The translations under genes were made by a program, and so were the position numbers. The notes beneath the pieces are model-generated. The model ran no database searches and had not been told where the DNA came from. It was given only the letters and a program-made list of their open reading frames with translations. This document shows, one piece after another, positions 58,201-64,000 of a DNA stretch of 64,000 nucleotides (position 1 is the first letter of the stretch; each line of letters starts with the position of its first letter). The DNA comes from Allium sativum (lineage: Eukaryota; Streptophyta; Magnoliopsida; Asparagales; Amaryllidaceae), in the NCBI GenBank assembly GCA_030737875.1, contig CM060918.1, positions 767,864,552 through 767,928,551 of the forward strand, given 5' to 3'.

Positions 58201-60714
58201 GCTTTGGCCTACCATCCCATGGTAACATGCCACTAGTAGGTCTTGCCTATGAGCAAAAAGATGTGCAACTAGTGCATGTTATAGTAGTCTCTGATCGAAG
58301 TCTGTATTACTCAAAAAATTCTAGGTGCCCTACTAATCAAACTCTATTGGCCCTTTATGCCGTTATGCCACCTAAGCGCACCTGGTCTTCCTAAGACCAT
58401 CAGATTCTGTTCGAAATGGGAGGTGATCGGATGTGTCCTAACAAAAAAAGGGTTTTGCATCTCAATCCAATCTTATTTTTTTTACCTCTTATAACCACCG
58501 TTCCAGTACATAAGCTTGCGTCGCCTTCCTGGGACCATCGAACCCTGTATAAGGAAGGTGGTTAGAATGGGTCCTAGCTACTAAACCATGTTTTCTTTTA
58601 TTCCTTTTTTGGCAAGGCCAACTAGTTTTTAAAGTGACTTGTAACACTTTTTCCATTACAACAAATAGTGAATACAAAATGATACAGGAGATAGGAAGAT
58701 TGCCTACCTGCTACACACATTTTCCAAGCCCTAACTATGAACTAAAACAAATCGATATATAAATCACCACGCATGGTGAGAATCAAATTAAGTACATAGT
58801 AGGTAGAAAGGAAGACACTATAACTCTACACTAGGCAAATTTCGTTAGTGATATACATTGCAAATACAACATATAATCATCTTAAACATGCTGCAAAGGT
58901 TCCAAATGCAACAACAAATAGCAAACTAAGACGATATTATAACACCTGAATAGAAACAAGAGCACGAATAACAGCAGTCACCACAAAGGCCAGTAACTAT
59001 CTCCATAGAGGTACGGACCAAAAGACAACCAGCTACCTTGAAACCAACTTGACGTCCTCACATCCAAAGTTCCACAAGAGCTGCACCATAGTGACACATA
59101 AAGCTTTCAAAGGCCATAAACCACATACAGATACACTCCAACAAAACAAAACTACCACCACATTAAACACAACCCATGTTGCAAGCAATCACCAAGGACA
59201 ACTTACTAAGGGATAGGAGTTTGCAGGAGCGACATTTCTATGAGCAAGGACCTTTGAAATAGCGAAACAGAAGCACAATAACAAGCCGCACAAAATAAGT
59301 TCGGCAAAAAGATGACCAATGACCGACCAAAGGAATTCGGTAGATAACTCCCACAACCACAACACAAAACAATCCAAGATAGTAAAACACAACAATTCCA
59401 CAACCACTACCAAAACACAACTCGACATTTCCATAACATCTAGTGTGACACTCCATCTGGAGACCTACCCTGATAAAGAGAATATTATGTAATATTGTCT
59501 ATTAGAGTGAATAATAGGGCTAGTTAGGGGTAACCATCCATAATTTCGCATTAGAGGAGTATTGAATAAGTCAGTTGGATGTATAAAAAAATGCTTTCCT
59601 TATTTAAAGTGGATCAACATACTCAATACTTCTGATATAAAATTACGATGGCTAAAGGTCGTATTCAGAACAAATTACAACTCATTACATACCATAAAAC
59701 AGATACATATAGATGTAACCACATAATACAACATATACATGTGCTAAAATTAGGCATGGTTACACATAACCAAAGGAAAATACAATGATCCCCAAACGAA
59801 CAGATATACAACGACTCGGATATACGAACACAACTAGGAAATGGCTCCAAAGGATAAAGTCTAAGATGAATCAGCTAACCCCGAATCAATAGAAAGTTAC
59901 AACCTATGACTAATCTATATGTGTATGCATATGTGTGTGCATTGCCTACGACAAAATCATGTGAAAAGTTTATTTTAAGGCAAAAATTAAGTCTTCCCAT
60001 GACTAAAAGAGGTATTGGAAGCACAAAATAGTGTATGCTAACCAATATTACGATTGAGCCATTTAGTAAAATTTATTTTGTCAAGAATAACGATCCATTT
60101 GAACAAGGTTAAGATGGTAAAGACTAATGAGATTACTTAAAGAAACATGCTTGCACTGAAGATTCTAACAAAATAACAATCATCCCTAAAAAAGATCAAT
60201 CAGGGTGATGAAGTAGCCAAAGTCATATAGTGTGAAGAGATAATTCCTATGTTATAAAGACTGACACAAATAATGAGCTCATTCCAACTTACATGGAACC
60301 TAAAAGTGCAAAAGAAATCGCAATGAGAGATTAAGTAAGTAAAAGTAATAAGACTTCATAAAGATATTAGGTAAACTATAAGCATTATTTTAATACAACC
60401 ATTCTTAACATTCTATTTTTGAAATAGATAATGGCAACATCAACAGTAGGGATCAATATAGTCAAACCAACATGAGGAAGGTCCTCATTGCACTCAATCT
60501 ATACTCAACAATCAAAATCAAACAAAAGTTTGTATGTATTCCTTACATAACTCAAGATAATCTTACATAGCTCAAGATTATGTCTGAAGACCATATAGGT
60601 GTAGAATGGGGTGTAGTGAAATAGGTATTTAGCTGAAACAGATGCAGATATACACACACATAGTGCATAAAATAGGATATCTCTGACAAAGTCACCGAGA
60701 AGGGGATAAGTACG
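58201..60714. other. Unassigned repetitive-looking spacer
   Basis: Two related stretches occur at about 58370-58400 and 58505-58550 (CACCTGGTCTTCCTAAGACC versus CGCCTTCCTGGGACCATCGA). TGTGACACTCCATCTGG near 59450 resembles the start of some gypsy LTRs, but no partner was found. Minus-strand frames at 59189-59456 are Cys- and Val-rich and not recognised. Confidence 0.4.
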
Positions 60715-60894
60715 TAAACGAATATATTGAAGGTATTCCTTAAAGAGGACAGCCTGGTACATTCCCAAATTTATCTATTGACATCTTTCTATTTTCACAA
60801 GCATGATGTAGAGGAATATAACATATTGTTTTCAGACTACTGTAACTTCATATATCATTTTTTAAAAACTTCATAATATAAGAGCACATTTGCA
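60715..60894. repeat. Dispersed repeat, copy 2 (uninterrupted)
   Basis: Aligns with 1780-1827 joined to 7298-7450, without the hAT element. CTTAAAGAGGACAGCCTGG here corresponds to CTTAACGAGGAAAGCGT plus GG there. It is cut on its right by CACTA element D. Confidence 0.75.
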
Positions 60895-61455
60895 CACTAC
60901 AAGAGAATATGACTATTTCAATGGCTCAGAGCAGTTGGCGACCGTTGGAATACTGTTTACGAATTATAACAATTTCCAACGGATTCAATGGAGACTTTCC
61001 AATGGTATTTCCAACGGCCTCCTATGGTAATGACCTGTTGAAAACCATTTATAATAAATGACCAATAAGCCATTGGAAACTGTTGCCAGCCATTGGAAAT
61101 CTAGATTAAAAAATTTAACAGCAAGCCTATTACCTTCCAGCCACACTATTTCAATTTCTATTCCATTTCTCATCCATTCCACACACATATAACACATATA
61201 TAACAATAACAATATAAACAACCAATGCACATCAAATCAACACCAATATAAACAAAATAAACCATCCAAAAATAAAAAACCAACTCATCAACCTCACATG
61301 CCAACAAAACCAAGTATATACCATCAAAATACATCCAAAACATCTTCCTCACCAACTCCAAACCGACATATACAACATCTGAACACAACCCTCACCATCT
61401 CCAAGTCAATATATTAACCATGCAAACACAAACACAAACACAAAAAACACACCTC

Positions 61456-61650
61456 TTAAGCATTTTCATCATTTTCGAAAGCACCGAACGACGAAGGAAA
61501 GGAACCATGTTGCTGTACATACTTCGCTAGCTTTTGATTTAGTTGCTCCATCTATATAGCACGAAGACAATTCTCCTCCTGCATTGCTCTAAGATATTTT
61601 ATTTCAGCTTTGTCCTGGGATTTTTCATATTCCTTTTGAGTTGGTCGAGT
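61456..61650 (-). pseudogene. TNP1-like last exon of CACTA D
   Basis: After acceptor TATTTGTAG the minus strand reads RPTQKEYEKSQDKAEIKYL, then a stop (TAG, near 61555), then MEQLNQKLAKYVQQHG and ENDENA before the stop at 61456. The Lys/Glu/Gln-rich coiled-coil ending matches the C-terminus of plant TNP1-type CACTA proteins. The rest of the gene should lie to the right. Confidence 0.55.
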
Positions 61651-64000
61651 CTACAAATAGAATGAAAGATATTCAAAATACTAATACATAAAAGCGAAAA
61701 AAGAAACATGCAAAAGGGTTGCTAGTGCATGAGAGGACCATAAAAATTTTCAACAATTTTTCAGTTTATTTGATTATAAATTACAACAATCCTGGGTCCT
61801 CTACCAAAGGGTTATCCTCCTCAAACCTTTTAATTCCAAGATAACTCGTCGCCAGTATAGAAATATTAGTATAATTAAAATTTTAACTTGTATATAAGAA
61901 GATATATATAAGTCTTCTTTTGCTTAAATCAGAGTTAAATTAAACAGCAAAAGACCTTTGATTAATTATAAATAGTTAATCACTAGACAACATAAATAAG
62001 AATAAATCAACTTGTTTTCCTTTTGTAAAATCACACTCTTAAAATAGATAATTTAATAATATTCTGGTTATTAAGTTGTGTAGGTTTGTGGCACCTCTGT
62101 TCTGATCCTTTTTGGTTAACATATGTTTAACACCCTTTTTGGTCACTATTGGGTATACAAGTATGATTTGTACTTCTATAATCAAGTTTCTAAGAAAAGG
62201 TAAACTTCTTGGTTCCTTGTTTATACCCATATCAGCCATTATCTAATGATCAATAGATTGTACCAGCCTACTTCTTATCTAGCTCCACACAAGCCCTCTA
62301 ATATTATATATAACATGTTTATGTTACTCATTCATAATATACAAGTTTTCATTTCCTCACTACGAGATCAAATAAGCATCTTAATAGTTTACCTAATCCT
62401 CTTAGGTACTCAAATATTGCTTTCATAAAATTGTTATTACGCTATAAAGAGAAACAGCTTCATCTTATAAGGGTAGATTAAGCTATCCATTCCTATCAAA
62501 AACATAGGACTCCGAGTTCTTCTCTATTCTCCGCTTTTAAATCATTTGTCGGACTCAAGACAAGGCATGTAGGTTTGGATATCTTCTAGGTAGATGGTAC
62601 ATAGCAGTACCAATTTCAATTATATGAATATAGTGCCATCCAGTGCATATGGGTTGATTTATACATTTTTACCAAGGTCTGGCAAAATCCAAATTTCTAC
62701 TTTCATAAACACAAATACGTGCCTTATTACATGTTGTCTTGGCCAGTACTTCTAAGTTTATATCCAAATTATCAAACATTACCTTTTTAGATACAATGTA
62801 AACATCGATTGTTTAACATAATTCTTAATTGATTTTGGTTCTAGATTCTATCAGAAAGTAATAAATATATATCTTATCATTTTATTTTCTATATCCTTAT
62901 ATCAATCAACAAATAACCTGCCCTTTAAAATGCATTTTCCTTTCTTTACAAACCAACCTGGTTTTATTCTAGAATTAAGGTAAAACTAATGTTCAAGTTC
63001 ACTCTTATATCAACATTAAAATAATGAACTCCTGCCTTAGTTCATATCACTTAGAAAAATATGTCCAAGTCTTCTAAAATATTCAAAATTCTAAGGTTCT
63101 ATTCCTTATTAATTTGAACTTCAAATGATGGCCAATGCCCTATACATATAGGTATAGTTATTTCAGTTCGTACCCTTTATATAAAAGCATATGAGTATAT
63201 ATATAAATCAGAAAACTTATACTTTCTTGCTTTATAAAACTTCATTATATCAACCCAGATTGTCCTAACCTATAACAATATGAACATGTATATTTTAAAA
63301 TGAATATAAGTTTGAAGATATCTCTTTATATTTCAAACAAGCTTATAAACTTTATTATTTCCAAACCCAATACACATTTTATGTCTTACACATATCACTT
63401 CCCAATATTCAACTATCTGGGATTTATATAAGTGAACATATACTTAGAAATATATGCATTTGCCTCACTCAAAAGATTTCTTTAAATTGTCGGTTCAATT
63501 AATAATTTAACAAGTAAAAACTTTAGATATACATATCCATTACTTTAGCAAATAAACTAATTTTGATTTCCAGTAAATAATAAAATAATACATCAAGCAT
63601 AATACATAACCAAACAAAATTTAACTATCCAAGCTCATGTAATATCTTTTCAAGCAATCCTTCACACTTTCACTTAGCCTTCTTATTGTCTACAAAACTA
63701 TTGGAATCTGCCTCATTGCAAAATGAGACATCCCAATACATTAGAGTAAATAGGGTCAGACATATTTCCTGGTGTGAGAATTCATTTAATACTAGACTTT
63801 ATACTTAATAAGTTGGCCAAATTCATACTCCTTAATTCAAATATGCTAGCAGTTGATTCACATGTGTTCAAGAATTATCATTATTAGCCAGGGTATGAGC
63901 ATATATATACTCGTCAAAGTTCTTTTAAACTATAGTGGTCGAATTCTTAATTATTCAGTGTTAGCAAACCAATGGTTCAACCTATCATTCAACACATATG
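61651..64000. other. CACTA D interior, unassigned
   Basis: AT-rich. Short frames only, and none recognised. It could be introns of the TNP1-like gene or a further insertion. Confidence 0.4.

Larger units (their letters stand above)
60895..64000 (-). mobile_element. CACTA transposon D, left end (continues beyond the window)
   Basis: CACTACAAGAGAATATGAC starts at 60895, the classic plant CACTA terminus, at the point where homology between the two dispersed-repeat copies ends. Subterminal CCATTGGAAA / TTTCCAATGG motifs fill 60925-61105. A TNP1-like last exon lies next to it on the minus strand. No TTGTAGTG end follows in the window, so the right end and target duplication cannot be checked (candidate left GCA). 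Confidence 0.8.

Noticed and set aside
59189..59456. Three overlapping minus-strand frames rich in Cys and Val
   Set aside because: Overlap in different frames, no recognisable domain and no splice or start context. Most likely chance frames.

Overview
The window is repeat-dense nuclear DNA of a flowering plant, probably a eudicot. The evidence is a nuclear-type tRNA-Ser(UGA) gene, plant-specific CACTA (En/Spm), hAT and MULE elements, four Ty1/copia-type retrotransposons or fragments, a Ty3/gypsy remnant, and pseudogene pieces of plant host genes. I cannot place the species. I see no intact host protein-coding gene. Apart from the tRNA gene, nearly everything recognisable is a transposable element, a broken transposon gene, or a host-gene fragment carried by a transposon.

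Layout. 1-1777: 3' part of a copia element (RT, RNase H, 3' LTR). 1778-7460: a dispersed repeat split by a hAT element (1836-7297, 8-bp TSD GAAAGCGT), itself split by CACTA element A (2351-7032, TSD TAT). An uninterrupted relative of the dispersed repeat lies at about 60.7 kb and serves as an empty-site control. 7893-7974: tRNA-Ser(UGA), minus strand, next to a triplicated copy of its own 3' flank. 9.8-11.58 kb: LTR-like sequence. 11582-24406: CACTA element B (TSD AGG), carrying a nearly complete, apparently intronless pseudogene of mannosyl-oligosaccharide glucosidase I (GCS1, GH63). That pseudogene is itself interrupted by a Tork/Tnt1-like copia element (14557-20250) and a 157-bp MULE-type MITE (20579-20735). 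24.4-25.2 and 36.3-37.0 kb: two halves of one gypsy gag remnant, split by a young SIRE/Maximus-type copia element (25197-36331) with 2.6-kb LTRs.

37754-58197: a 20.4-kb CACTA element C (TSD CAT), coding on the minus strand. From right to left it holds a 235-bp tandem duplication, a decayed TNP2-type transposase gene (54589-48831) interrupted by a 2.1-kb non-autonomous LTR retrotransposon, a TNP1-type gene (47672-45424), and a captured piece of a host chromatin-type gene resembling the At1g51745/PWWP family (42302-41200, with an open 296-codon run). A second, diverged copy of the transposase DUF4216 exon lies at about 40.0-40.4 kb. 60895 to the window end: the left end of CACTA element D, with a terminal TNP1-like exon.

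Biology. The window is a stack of nested insertions that can be put in relative order. It contains four CACTA elements. One carries a near-complete host enzyme copy, one carries a host gene fragment with an open frame, and one carries exon-like pieces with good splice sites. LTR divergence, counted by eye, is about 0.5% (SIRE type), 2.6% (non-autonomous element in the transposase gene) and 5% (Tork type). Many nonsense codons in the dead genes are CGA to TGA, TGG to TGA/TAG or CAA to TAA, as expected for deamination of methylated cytosines in silenced DNA.
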